Shown: positions 1 through 9,359 of the stretch, piece by piece
How positions within the stretch are numbered: the first letter of the stretch is position 1
Layout: the number at the start of each line of letters is the position of its first letter
Source of the DNA: Oscillospiraceae bacterium
GTDB lineage: Bacteria > Bacillota > Clostridia > Oscillospirales > Oscillospiraceae
Assembly (NCBI GenBank): GCA_015067525.1
Contig: SVMH01000007.1
Location: 1 to 64,000 of the forward strand
Direction: 5' to 3'
DNA: 64,000 nt
Notes under the pieces: generated by a model
The model's input: the letters and a program-made list of their open reading frames with translations, nothing else
Database searches by the model: none
Told to the model about the DNA's origin: nothing
Translations under genes and position numbers: made by a program

Positions 1-1
1 C

Positions 2-1120
2 TTCCTCCCCAAGGGCATGGTGCTGCGCAACACCCTGATCGACTACTGGCGTCAGGTCCACAAGCGTTACGGCTATGTGGAGTGCTCCACCCCCATGATG
101 ATGAACCGTCAGCTGTGGGAACGCAGCGGTCACTGGGGCCACTACAAGAACAACATGTACACCACCGTCATCGACGATGTGGACTTTGCCATCAAGCCCA
201 TGAACTGCCCCGGCGGTATGCTGGTGTATCAGTCTGAGCCCCATTCCTACCGCGACCTGCCCCTGCGCGTGGGCGAGCTGGGTCTGGTGCACCGCCATGA
301 GCTGTCCGGCGCCCTGCACGGCCTGTTCCGCGTGCGCTGCTTCACTCAGGACGATGCCCACATCTTCATGACCTGGGATCAGATGAAGGACGAGATCAAG
401 AACGTGGTCAAGCTGTTCGACGAGGTATACTCCGTCTTCGGCCTGAGCTATCAGATCGAGGTGTCCACCATGCCCGAGGATCACATGGGCGATGAGAAGG
501 ATTGGGACTTCGCCACCGAGACCCTCAAGCGCGCCGTGGAGGAGATGGGCAAGAGCTACGTCATCAACGAAGGTGACGGCGCCTTCTACGGCCCCAAGCT
601 GGACTTCCACCTGGCCGACTCTCTGGGCCGTACCTGGCAGTGCGGCACCATCCAGCTGGATATGCAGCTGCCTGAGCGCTTCGAGCTGGAGTACGTGGGT
701 GAGGACGGCCAGAAGCACCGTCCCGTCATGATCCACCGCGTGGTGCTGGGCTCCATCGAGCGCTTCATCGGCGTCATCACCGAGCACTTCGCCGGTGCCT
801 TCCCCGCATGGCTCTCTCCCGTGCAGGTCAAGGTGCTGCCCGTCACCGACCGCGCCGCCGAGTATGCCGGCGCCATCGCCGCCCAGCTGGATCAGCAGGG
901 CTTCCGCGCCGAAGTGGACTACCGCAACGAGAAGATTGGCAAGAAGATCCGCGAGGCCACGCTGGAGAAGATCCCCTACATGCTGGTGGTGGGCGACCGC
1001 GACATGGAGAATGAGACCGTGTCCGTCCGTACCCGCAGCGGTGAGGATCTGGGCGCCATGAGCCTTGGTGACTTCGCCACCATGCTGCACACCGTGGTGG
1101 ACAGCAAGGAACGCAAGTAA
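2..1120 (+). CDS. thrS: Threonyl-tRNA synthetase, C-terminal part (5' truncated by window start)
   Basis: Frame open from base 2; class II aaRS motifs (MNCPGGMLVYQ, HRHELSGALHGLFRVRCFTQDDAHIF, HRVVLGSIERFIG) and C-terminal anticodon-binding domain. Confidence 0.97.
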   Translation, partial: FLPKGMVLRNTLIDYWRQVHKRYGYVECSTPMMMNRQLWERSGHWGHYKNNMYTTVIDDVDFAIKPMNCPGGMLVYQSEPHSYRDLPLRVGELGLVHRHELSGALHGLFRVRCFTQDDAHIFMTWDQMKDEIKNVVKLFDEVYSVFGLSYQIEVSTMPEDHMGDEKDWDFATETLKRAVEEMGKSYVINEGDGAFYGPKLDFHLADSLGRTWQCGTIQLDMQLPERFELEYVGEDGQKHRPVMIHRVVLGSIERFIGVITEHFAGAFPAWLSPVQVKVLPVTDRAAEYAGAIAAQLDQQGFRAEVDYRNEKIGKKIREATLEKIPYMLVVGDRDMENETVSVRTRSGEDLGAMSLGDFATMLHTVVDSKERK

Positions 1121-1137
1121 GCTTTGTCACAATCTAC

Positions 1138-1176
1138 AAAAGCCGCCGGAAGCAGCCGCTTCCGGCGGCTTTTTTG
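1138..1176 (+). terminator. Rho-independent terminator after thrS
   Basis: gccgccggaagc-agcc-gcttccggcggc followed by tttttt. Confidence 0.9.
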
Positions 1177-1501
1177 CCCCTGCCGGGCAAAATGATGGGC
1201 GCTCTTGCAAAAAATGCAGGGTCGAAGCATCGAAATTGCAAAATTTGCGGAGAAAACTTGCAAAAACGGCTATCCGGCACAAGAGCGAGATTCGGCAAAT
1301 ACGAAACCTTAACGGGCTGAAAACGAAAAAAACTGAAAAAACGGAGAAATTTAACTGGGATTTTGAGCAAAAATAGAAACACGCTAAAGGAAAAGATTGT
1401 GCATTTTTTTAAGAAACATACTTGCAAAATGTGAAAGGATGGTTTACAATAGCACCATCGCTAATACTTGCCCCTCGGGGCAACAGTAAAGGAGAACGAT
1501 T

Positions 1502-2473
1502 ATGAAAAAGATTTTTGCACTGATTCTGACTCTGGTTATGGTTCTGAGCATGGCTGCCTGCGGCAGCAAGGACCCCGAAGTGGTGAAGATGCGCTTCGTC
1601 ACCGGCAGTGAGAGCGGCACCTACTACGCTTTCGGCGGCGCCATCGCCCAGCACGCCACCAACAATGCCGCCGGCATCGAGGTCGTTGGTCTGGCCGGCA
1701 GCGGCTCCAAGGCCAACTGCCAGGAACTGCAGGCCGGTAATGCTGAGCTGGCCTTCTGCCAGAGCGACGTCATGGCTTATGCTTATAACGGCACCAACCT
1801 CTTTGCCACCGAGGGCAAGATCGACAACTTCTCCACCGTGGCTGCCCTGTACATGGAGCAGGTGCAGATCGTCACTCTGGATCCCAGCATCAAGACCGTG
1901 GCTGACCTGAAGGGTAAGCGCGTGTCCATCGGTGCTGCCGGCTCCGGCGTGTACTTCAACGCTGTTGACATTCTGGGTGCCTACGGCATGACCGAGGCCG
2001 ACATCATCCCCACCTATCAGGGCTTCGGTGACAGCGCCAACTCCCTGAAGGACGGTCAGATCGACGCCGCCTTCGTGGTGGCCGGCGCTCCCACCACCGC
2101 CATCGTGGAGCTGGCTACCTCCAAGACCACTTACATCGTGGAACTGGAGGACACCTACATCGACAAGCTGCTGAAGGCCTCCCCCTACTATGCCAAGTCC
2201 GTCATCAAGGCCGGCACCTATAACGGCCAGACCGAGGATGCCGTCACCGTGGCTGTGGGCGCTGTTGTTCTGGCCCGCAACGATATCCCCGAGGATGCCA
2301 TCTATGCCCTGACCGCCGACATCTTTGACAATGCTGCCAGCCTGGTCAGCACCCACGCCAAGTACGGCGAGCTGAGCCTGGAGTTCGGCGCTTCCATCAC
2401 CGCTGTGCCCTATCATCCCGGCGCTGCCAAGTACTTCGCTGAGAAGGGCTTCACCGTTCCTACTGCTGAATAA
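1502..2473 (+). CDS. TAXI-family TRAP transporter solute-binding lipoprotein
   Basis: Lipobox signal MKKIFALILTLVMVLSMAACGSK; TAXI-type sequence (FVTGSESGTYYAFGGAIAQ, LAFCQSDVMAYAYNG). Confidence 0.92.
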   Translation: MKKIFALILTLVMVLSMAACGSKDPEVVKMRFVTGSESGTYYAFGGAIAQHATNNAAGIEVVGLAGSGSKANCQELQAGNAELAFCQSDVMAYAYNGTNLFATEGKIDNFSTVAALYMEQVQIVTLDPSIKTVADLKGKRVSIGAAGSGVYFNAVDILGAYGMTEADIIPTYQGFGDSANSLKDGQIDAAFVVAGAPTTAIVELATSKTTYIVELEDTYIDKLLKASPYYAKSVIKAGTYNGQTEDAVTVAVGAVVLARNDIPEDAIYALTADIFDNAASLVSTHAKYGELSLEFGASITAVPYHPGAAKYFAEKGFTVPTAE

Positions 2474-2514
2474 AAGCTGAACGGAAACTGAACACAGAAA
2501 ACGACCCCAAAGGC

Positions 2515-2556
2515 AACTACGGCGGGCTTTGGCCCGCCGTAGTTCCGTGCATTTTT
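2515..2556 (+). terminator. Strong hairpin, possible terminator after TAXI gene; its distal part is the first copy of a 37-bp direct repeat
   Basis: aactacggcgggc-tttg-gcccgccgtagtt perfect 13-bp stem, then ccgtgcattttt. Confidence 0.6.
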
Positions 2557-2754
2557 CGGTGGAAGCACGAAAGAAGCGCTCTTTCCATTGAATTTTTTCT
2601 ACCGACATGCGCGGGAGAAAAAATACCGCTCAGAGCGCAAACGTGCGAGCAGAGCGAGTGCGCTGCAGCGCTCTGCAAAGCTCAACGAAAAACCAAGGTT
2701 TTTCGTTGAAAATCGTGCGGCGGGCTTTGGCCCGCCGTAGTTCCGTGCATTTTT
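2520..2754. repeat. 37-bp exact direct repeats (2520-2556 and 2718-2754) flanking a 161-bp hairpin-rich insert
   Basis: cggcgggctttggcccgccgtagttccgtgcattttt occurs twice, offset 198 bp. Confidence 0.9.
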
Positions 2755-2847
2755 AAGTATGCAGTCCCTCGGCGTACAAGAGGACATACGCGCCGCGTGC
2801 GGCCCCTTGTATGCTGAGGATCTGAGAGATCGTGTGAGGAGGAAACC

Positions 2848-4836
2848 ATGAAGTTATTCAAGAAGAAAGTTGACGAAGCTGTGGTGGCGGAGAATACCAC
2901 CGTTGCCGACAGCGGCGATATGGCGGCGGATATCGACGCCGTAATGCGCAAGTACGACCGTGAGTCCGCCACCCGTATCTGGGAAGGTACGCCCAAGCTG
3001 GTGGTGCAGCTGCTGATGGCCGCCTTTTCCATCTACTGCATCGGCATGACCTTTTTGAGCGTGGAGCTGCCGGAAACCAAGCTGGCCCGCTTCCTGGGCA
3101 TCATCATCATTCTGGGCTTTTTGACCTATCCGGCCAAGAAGGGCTCTATGAAGGTGAACTACGTGCCCTGGTACGACATCGTGCTGATGGTGCTGGGCGC
3201 AGGCTGCTTCCTCTACTTCGCCTTTGACGCCATGACCATCATCAATCTGGCCACCCGCATCCAGACCCATCACGTCATCATCGGTGCCGTGGGCATCCTG
3301 GTACTGGCGGAACTCTGCCGCCGCTGCGTGGGTCTGCCCATTCTGGTGGTGGTGGGCGCGCTGCTGGCCTATGCCTTCTACAACCAGATGTACTGGAACC
3401 CCGACATCTATCTGGCACTGAAGAACATCGTCTACAAGCTGTTCTATACCACCAGCGGCGTCATCGGTACGCCGGTGAACGTGTGCTATACCTACATTGT
3501 CCTCTTCATCATCTTCGGCGCATTTCTGGAGCGTACCGGCATCGCCAGTATGTTCATTGAATTTGCCAACCGCGTGGCCGGCTGGTCCTCCGGCGGCCCT
3601 GCCAAGGTAGCCGTTATCGCCAGCGCGCTGGAGGGTATGTGCTCTGGCTCCTCCGTGGCCAACACCGTGGGCTCCGGCTCCATCACCATCCCCATGATGA
3701 AGCGCACCGGTTATAAGCCCGAGTTTGCCGCGGCCGTGGAAGCTGCTGCCTCCACCGGCGGCCAGATCATGCCCCCCATCATGGGCGCTGCCGCCTTCCT
3801 GATGGCCGAGTACATGAACCTGCCCTACATGGAGGTGGCCAAGAAGGCCATCCTGCCCGCCATCCTCTACTTTGCCGGCATCTTCATCGCCGTTCATCTG
3901 GAGGCCAAGAAGCTGGGTCTGCGCGGTATCCCCAAGGAAGAGATGCCCAAGTGGGGTCACCTGCTGAAAAAGAGCTACCTGCTGCTGCCCCTGGTGCTGC
4001 TGGTTACGCTGGTGTCTTCCGGTGCCCGTACCATGCAGTTCTCCGCCGCCGTGTGCATTCTGGCCGCTGTGGTGGTGGGCTTCCTCAACAGCGAGGAGCG
4101 CCTGACCTTCGGTAAGATTCTGGAAGCGCTGGAAGCCGGTGCCCGCGGCACCATCACCGTGGCTGTGGCCTGCGGCATGGCCGGTATGATTGCCGGCTGC
4201 ATCACCGTCACCGGTCTTGCCTCCACTCTCATCAACGCCATCGTCAACGTGGCCGGCAACGCCACCATCATCGGTCTGGTGCTGACCATGATCTGCTGCA
4301 TCGTGCTGGGCATGGGCGTGCCCACCACCGCCAACTACTGCATCATGGCTTCCACCTGCGCACCCATCCTCATCGAGCTGGGCTTCCCCCCCGTGGCCGC
4401 CCACTTCTTCGTATTCTACTTCGGCATCGTGGCCGACATTACGCCCCCTGTGGCCCTGGCCGCCTATGCCGGCTCCGCCATTGCCAAGTCTGACCCCATG
4501 AAGACAGGCGTCAACGCCACCAAGCTGGCCATTGCCGCCTTTGTGGTGCCCTACATCTTCGCTTACAGCCCCACCATGATCCTGGAGGGCGTCACCAGCT
4601 TCTGGCAGGTGGCCTTCATCGGCGTCACGGCCCTGCTGGGCATCTTCTGTGTGGCGGCTGCCCTGAACGGACACCTGTACCGCAAGATCCCCATGGTACT
4701 GCGTCTGGTGCTGGTGGCCGGCGGTCTGTGTATGATGGTCCCCGGCTGGCAGACCGACCTCATCGGCGTGGTGATCATGGCTGCCGTGGTGCTGGTGCAG
4801 TATTTGAGCGGCAAGAAAGCTGCGCAGATCGCGTAA
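2848..4836 (+). CDS. TRAP transporter permease, fused 4TM/12TM (DctQM-type)
   Basis: 662-aa polytopic membrane protein with GMCSGSSVANTVGSGSITIPMMKRTGY and PTTANYCIMASTCAPIL motifs; follows TAXI gene. Confidence 0.93.
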   Translation: MKLFKKKVDEAVVAENTTVADSGDMAADIDAVMRKYDRESATRIWEGTPKLVVQLLMAAFSIYCIGMTFLSVELPETKLARFLGIIIILGFLTYPAKKGSMKVNYVPWYDIVLMVLGAGCFLYFAFDAMTIINLATRIQTHHVIIGAVGILVLAELCRRCVGLPILVVVGALLAYAFYNQMYWNPDIYLALKNIVYKLFYTTSGVIGTPVNVCYTYIVLFIIFGAFLERTGIASMFIEFANRVAGWSSGGPAKVAVIASALEGMCSGSSVANTVGSGSITIPMMKRTGYKPEFAAAVEAAASTGGQIMPPIMGAAAFLMAEYMNLPYMEVAKKAILPAILYFAGIFIAVHLEAKKLGLRGIPKEEMPKWGHLLKKSYLLLPLVLLVTLVSSGARTMQFSAAVCILAAVVVGFLNSEERLTFGKILEALEAGARGTITVAVACGMAGMIAGCITVTGLASTLINAIVNVAGNATIIGLVLTMICCIVLGMGVPTTANYCIMASTCAPILIELGFPPVAAHFFVFYFGIVADITPPVALAAYAGSAIAKSDPMKTGVNATKLAIAAFVVPYIFAYSPTMILEGVTSFWQVAFIGVTALLGIFCVAAALNGHLYRKIPMVLRLVLVAGGLCMMVPGWQTDLIGVVIMAAVVLVQYLSGKKAAQIA

Positions 4837-4847
4837 ATCTCTGCAAA

Positions 4848-4887
4848 AAAGAAACACTCCGAAGCCAGGCTTCGGAGTGTTTTTTGT
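4848..4887. terminator. Bidirectional terminator between convergent genes
   Basis: aacactccgaag-ccagg-cttcggagtgtt then tttttg. Confidence 0.85.
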
Positions 4888-5873
4888 TATTGCAGCGCCA
4901 GCTTTTCGTTGATCAGCTCCGTCAGCCGCTGGGCGTAGAGGAAGAAACCGTACTCATTGGGGTGGAGTCTGGCGTCGTAGAAATACCGCCTGTCGTGGGG
5001 CACCATGTCGAAGTCGTCGATCACATGGTAGCCATGTTTGGCGGCCAGACGGCCGATGAGGGTGCGGCACACCCGGAAGTCGCCGGCGCGGTAGGTGTCC
5101 AGAAAATCCGAGCGCCACAGGGGCAGGATCATGAACGCCGGGGTGTTGGGGTAGAGCTCCTTGAGCCGGCGCAGAAAGGCGTCGGTGTCGGGGCCGATGT
5201 CGTCGCCCAGCTTTTTGCGCCAGTCGTTGGTGCCGTAGGCCACGGTGATGAAGTCGAAGTGATCACCTGCATAGGCCGGCGTGTTGGGGTCGAAGCAGGC
5301 GCCGCCGATGGCCTGATTGATGATCTCCGCGTCGTAGTACAGCGCCAGACGGTTGGCGTAGCAGGCGCTGGGGTAGTAGGTGTCATAGCCCTGCGTGATG
5401 CTGTCACCGTGCATCAGGATGCGGCGGCGGGGCTTGTAGGGGCGGATGGCGGCGCCGTCCGTCACCGTAACGGAGAGGACGGAGATGGGCGTCACGGCGG
5501 AGAGGAAGATCTGCACGTGGTTTTCCTGCCCGTCCAGATGAACGTGCAGCGTGCCCTCCTGACCGTCGGTGTAGCTGGGCGCGCCCTCGTGGGCGGCCAG
5601 CGTGCCGTTGACCAGTGCGTCCAGACCGAAGTAGGCCCGGTCGGAGATGTGGGGCCCCAGACGGTAGCGCACGGCCACCTCGGCGGCGTCGGTGTAAAAG
5701 TCGAAACGGACGCCGCTGGGGGCGGAAGCGCGGGGACCCAGCTCAGGGCTCTGGCGGGTGAAAGCGTCGGCCTGCTGCGCGCTCATGCGATGGAAGAAGA
5801 AGGCATCGCCCTCCTGCCGGATCTCCAGCGCGCCCAGAGTGACGGAGCGCAGCTGCTCAAGTGTCAGATTCAT
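4887..5873 (-). CDS. SGNH/GDSL hydrolase family protein (copy 1)
   Basis: HGDSITQGYD (block I), AYGTNDW (block III), RLHPNEYGF (block V). Confidence 0.85.
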   Translation of the reverse strand: MNLTLEQLRSVTLGALEIRQEGDAFFFHRMSAQQADAFTRQSPELGPRASAPSGVRFDFYTDAAEVAVRYRLGPHISDRAYFGLDALVNGTLAAHEGAPSYTDGQEGTLHVHLDGQENHVQIFLSAVTPISVLSVTVTDGAAIRPYKPRRRILMHGDSITQGYDTYYPSACYANRLALYYDAEIINQAIGGACFDPNTPAYAGDHFDFITVAYGTNDWRKKLGDDIGPDTDAFLRRLKELYPNTPAFMILPLWRSDFLDTYRAGDFRVCRTLIGRLAAKHGYHVIDDFDMVPHDRRYFYDARLHPNEYGFFLYAQRLTELINEKLALQ

Positions 5874-5882
5874 AATACCACC

Positions 5883-6866
5883 TCAGCTCTGCAGCTTTTC
5901 GTCGATCATCTGGCAAAGGCGCTGGGCGTACAGGTCAAAGCCGATGTCATTGGGGTGGAGATACCCGTCGGAGAACAGGCGGGTGTCGTGGGGCAGCAGG
6001 TCGTAGTCGTCCAGCACGTGGAAGCCCTGGGTGGCGGCCAGCCGTCCGATCAGGGCGCGGCACTCCATAAAGTCGCCGGCGCAGAACTCGCCGTCGTCGG
6101 TGTCGGTGCGCCAGATAGGCAGCACCACGAACACGGGGATCTTGCCGTAGATGATGTTCAGCCGGGCGAAGAAGCCGGCGGCGGCGGCGGTCAGGTCGGC
6201 CATGGTCTTGCCGCGCCAGTCGTTGGTGCCGTAGGCCACCACCACAAAGTCGAACTGACCCACATACTGCAATACTTCGGGGTTGAAGCAGGCAGCGCCC
6301 ACGGCCTGGTTGAGGATCTCGGCGTCATAGTACTGGGCCAGACGGTTGGCGTAGTTCCATGCGGAGAACTGGGCGTCGTAGCCCTGGGTAATGCTGTCGC
6401 CGTGGAACAGGATACGGCGGCTGGCGCGGTGGGGCATGACGGTAGCGCCGTCGGCCAGCGTCACGGCGGCCACGGTCACATCCGTCAGCAGGGGGAAGAA
6501 CACCTGCACGCGGTGCATGCCCTCCGGCAGCGTCAGGCAGAAGCTGCCCTCCGGCTGGGCGGTGCAGTCGGGGGTGCCGCTGTGCAGCGTCATCACGCCG
6601 TCCACCAGCACGTCGAAATAGCAGAAGGTGCGGGCGGAGGACAGCTTGGCGTTGCACCAGCGCAGCGCCAGAATGGGGGAGTCGGTGTAGAAATCCAGCC
6701 GCACGCCGCTGGTGGTGGCGATCTTCAGCAGGAACTCGGGGTTCGCTTCGCCAAAGGCGGCCGTCTGCATGGGCAGCGCGCGGAAAAAGTGGAAACCGTC
6801 GCTGTCCTCCCGGATATCCAGCGCGCCCATGGTAATGGTCTGCAGCTGGGAAAGATTCAGATCCAT
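5883..6866 (-). CDS. SGNH/GDSL hydrolase family protein (copy 2, tandem paralogue)
   Basis: FHGDSITQGYD, VAYGTNDWRGK, GYLHPNDIGFDLYAQRL; colinear with 4887-5873 product. Confidence 0.85.
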   Translation of the reverse strand: MDLNLSQLQTITMGALDIREDSDGFHFFRALPMQTAAFGEANPEFLLKIATTSGVRLDFYTDSPILALRWCNAKLSSARTFCYFDVLVDGVMTLHSGTPDCTAQPEGSFCLTLPEGMHRVQVFFPLLTDVTVAAVTLADGATVMPHRASRRILFHGDSITQGYDAQFSAWNYANRLAQYYDAEILNQAVGAACFNPEVLQYVGQFDFVVVAYGTNDWRGKTMADLTAAAAGFFARLNIIYGKIPVFVVLPIWRTDTDDGEFCAGDFMECRALIGRLAATQGFHVLDDYDLLPHDTRLFSDGYLHPNDIGFDLYAQRLCQMIDEKLQS

Positions 6867-6878
6867 AGCTAACCTCGC

Positions 6879-7898
6879 TTAGAAACCGTAGATCATGTCG
6901 CGGGTGATGTCGCTCAGGCTGTGGGCGCCGCACATGGCCATGGTGTCGGCCAGCTCGGCCTTCAGCTTGTCCACATACACCTGCACGCCCTCGGCGCCGC
7001 CGCCGTAGACCATGGTCACGAAGGGACGGCCGATCAGCACGCCGTCGGCACCCAGAGCCAGCGCCTTGAACACGTCCATACCGCTGCGGATACCGCCGTC
7101 CACCAGAACGGTCATCTTGCCGCCCACGGCGTCAACGATGGCGGGCAGGACTTCGGCGGTGGCGGGGCACTGATCCAGCACGCGGCCGCCGTGGTTGGAC
7201 ACCACAATGCCGCTGGCGCCGGCTTCCAGAGCCTTCAGCGCACCCTTGACGGTCATGATGCCCTTGAGGATGAAGGGGACTTCGGCGATCTTGGCGATCT
7301 CAGCCAGTTCCTCCACCGTCTTGCTGCCGGCGGGGGGCGTCAGATTCTTCAGGAAGGGCAGACCGGCCGCGTCGATATCCATGGCGATGGCGATGGGGCC
7401 GGAGGGCTTGACCATGCCCATCTTCTGGCGGATCAGGTCGATGTTCCAGGGCTTGATGGTGGGGACACCCTTGCCTTCCGCCTTGGCCAGCGCGTTGGCA
7501 GCGGCCTCGATGACGGCGGGGTTGGTGCCGTCGCCGGTGAAGGCGGCGATGCCGGCGTCGGCACAGGCGGACACCAGAATGTCGTTATATTCCAGATCGG
7601 TGTACTTGTCGCCGTAGTGCAGCTGCATGGCGCCCACGGGGGCGGCAAACACGGGCAGCACAAACTCGCGGCCGAAGAGGCGGGCGGTGGTGTCCACGGG
7701 GATATTTTCACAGATGGTGTCCATGTTGACGCACAGCTCCTGCCACTTCTGGTAGTTGCGGATGGCGCCGGTGCCTAGACCCTTGGCGCCGGGGCCGGGA
7801 ACGGTGTTCTTGCAGGCCATACCGTTGCACACGGGGCAAGCCTTGCAATAGGGGCCCATGCTGCCGCGGGCCTGCTGCAGAATCTCCTGATAGTTCAT
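6879..7898 (-). CDS. FMN-dependent alpha-hydroxy-acid oxidizing protein with N-terminal Cys cluster
   Basis: GIVVSNHGGRVLDQCPAT and VDGGIRSGMDVFKALALGADGVLIGRP typical of the LldD family; N-terminal CKACPVCNGMAC. Confidence 0.88.
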   Translation of the reverse strand: MNYQEILQQARGSMGPYCKACPVCNGMACKNTVPGPGAKGLGTGAIRNYQKWQELCVNMDTICENIPVDTTARLFGREFVLPVFAAPVGAMQLHYGDKYTDLEYNDILVSACADAGIAAFTGDGTNPAVIEAAANALAKAEGKGVPTIKPWNIDLIRQKMGMVKPSGPIAIAMDIDAAGLPFLKNLTPPAGSKTVEELAEIAKIAEVPFILKGIMTVKGALKALEAGASGIVVSNHGGRVLDQCPATAEVLPAIVDAVGGKMTVLVDGGIRSGMDVFKALALGADGVLIGRPFVTMVYGGGAEGVQVYVDKLKAELADTMAMCGAHSLSDITRDMIYGF

Positions 7899-7981
7899 GT
7901 CGGATCCTCCCTGTTTTGATCAAAGTAGCTTCATTTTACCACTAAGCTGCGGCGCTTTGCAACCGCTTTGCCGCTTTTTCC

Positions 7982-8010
7982 TTGCCGCAAAGCGGCTTGT
8001 GGGGTATAAT
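7982..8010 (+). promoter_or_regulatory. Putative sigma-A promoter upstream of MBL-fold gene
   Basis: TTGCCG-N17-TATAAT. Confidence 0.6.
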
Positions 8011-8040
8011 AAAGGCAAAATCAGAAACGGAGGGATCGTT

Positions 8041-8655
8041 ATGCGTATTTCCTGGCTGGGTCACGCCTGTTTTGCGGTGGAGCATGAGGGCTATCGGGTG
8101 GTCATCGACCCGTTCTGCGATGTGCCGGGCTGCCGCGACGTGTCGGCAGAGGCGGAAGAGGTGCTGTGCAGCCACGGCCATTTTGACCACGCCTATACCA
8201 AAGGCGTCACGCTGCATCTGGGCAAGGAGAGTCCCTTTACCGTGGAGACGGTGGACACCTTCCACGATGAAAAGGGCGGCGCTCTGCGCGGGCGCAATAC
8301 GGTCCACATCCTGCGCGCCGGCGGCAAAACGCTGGTGCATCTGGGCGATCTGGGCCATCCCCTCAGCGCCGGGCAGGCGGAAAAGCTGCGCTGCTGCGAT
8401 GTGCTGCTGATCCCCGTCGGCGGCGTCTACACTGTGGACGGCGCTGCCGCGGCATCGGTGGTCAGGGCGCTGCAGCCCCGCACCGCCATCCCCATGCACT
8501 ATCGCGGCGACGGCTTTGGCTTTGACAATATCGGCACGCTGGATGACTTTTTGTGCCATTTTGCCGCAGACGAGGTGCATTTTGCCAACGGAAGCACCGT
8601 GGCGGTGGATGAAGCGCTGCCCTGCGGCGTGGTGGTGCCGGCCTTTCCTGTATAA
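8041..8655 (+). CDS. MBL-fold metal-dependent hydrolase (UlaG/YtkL-like)
   Basis: MRISWLGHACFAVEHEGYRVVIDP...CSHGHFDHAY...IPMHYRGDGFG; start at 8041 behind an RBS. Confidence 0.85.
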   Translation: MRISWLGHACFAVEHEGYRVVIDPFCDVPGCRDVSAEAEEVLCSHGHFDHAYTKGVTLHLGKESPFTVETVDTFHDEKGGALRGRNTVHILRAGGKTLVHLGDLGHPLSAGQAEKLRCCDVLLIPVGGVYTVDGAAAASVVRALQPRTAIPMHYRGDGFGFDNIGTLDDFLCHFAADEVHFANGSTVAVDEALPCGVVVPAFPV

Positions 8656-8706
8656 AATCGGCGTCTTGCGCGTATCCTAAGGTATCGATGCGCGGGAGGC
8701 GAGGAA

Positions 8707-9243
8707 ATGAAAGAGCGAAATTGGCGCAGGTGGGAAGTGGCAGGACTGTTCTTTGCTATCGGCGCGGGAAACCTGCTGCACTTTGTGTATGAATGGAGCG
8801 GCGAGAGCCCTGTGGCGGCCCTCTTTTCCGCCGTCAACGAGTCCACATGGGAGCACATGAAGCTGCTGGCGGTGCCGTGGATCCTGTGGACGGCGGTGGA
8901 GCTTTTGGTGCTGCGCCGCAGCGTGCTGGCGGCCCGGGCGGCAGGCCTTGTGACGGGCCTTGCGGTGATCCCACTGCTGTACTACACCTATACCGGTGCG
9001 CTGGGCGTCAGCAGCTCGCTGGTGAATATCATCATCTTCCAGCTGGCTGTGCTGGCCGCCTTCGCCGTCAGTTTCTGCATGCAGAAGAAGCGGCGCCTGA
9101 CCGGCCCTGTCTGGCAGCTGGCCGGCGGCGCGGTACTGCTGGGTCTGGCGGCGCTTTTCGTGTGGTGGACGTTCGAACCGCCGCAGCTGCCGGTGTTCAT
9201 CGATCCCACCACCGGTCTTGCCGGCGCCAAAACGAAATTTTAA
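8707..9243 (+). CDS. DUF6512-like membrane protein
   Basis: Polytopic 178-aa protein; HFVYEWSGESPVAALFSAVNESTWEHMKLL motif. Confidence 0.65.
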   Translation: MKERNWRRWEVAGLFFAIGAGNLLHFVYEWSGESPVAALFSAVNESTWEHMKLLAVPWILWTAVELLVLRRSVLAARAAGLVTGLAVIPLLYYTYTGALGVSSSLVNIIIFQLAVLAAFAVSFCMQKKRRLTGPVWQLAGGAVLLGLAALFVWWTFEPPQLPVFIDPTTGLAGAKTKF

Positions 9244-9247
9244 ACCA

Positions 9248-9287
9248 GCAGCGGCGCGAAACGGATGCTTCGCGCCGCTGCTTTTTC
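9248..9287 (+). terminator. Rho-independent terminator
   Basis: agcagcggcgcgaa-acggatgc-ttcgcgccgctgct then ttttc. Confidence 0.85.
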
Positions 9288-9316
9288 TTGACCGCGACTT
9301 TTGTGTGGAGTATAAT
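9288..9316 (+). promoter_or_regulatory. Sigma-A promoter for xpaC-telA-TPM operon
   Basis: TTGACC-N17-TATAAT. Confidence 0.8.
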
Positions 9317-9359
9317 AAACTATCAAACTGCGAGCATCCAAGCAACAGGAGGCGATGGA

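Noticed and set aside
2854-4857. 667-aa minus-strand ORF
   Set aside because: Antisense shadow of the TRAP permease gene (His/Gly/Asp-rich).
4728-6872. 714-aa plus-strand ORF
   Set aside because: Shadow of the two minus-strand SGNH hydrolases; no recognisable motifs, compositionally biased.
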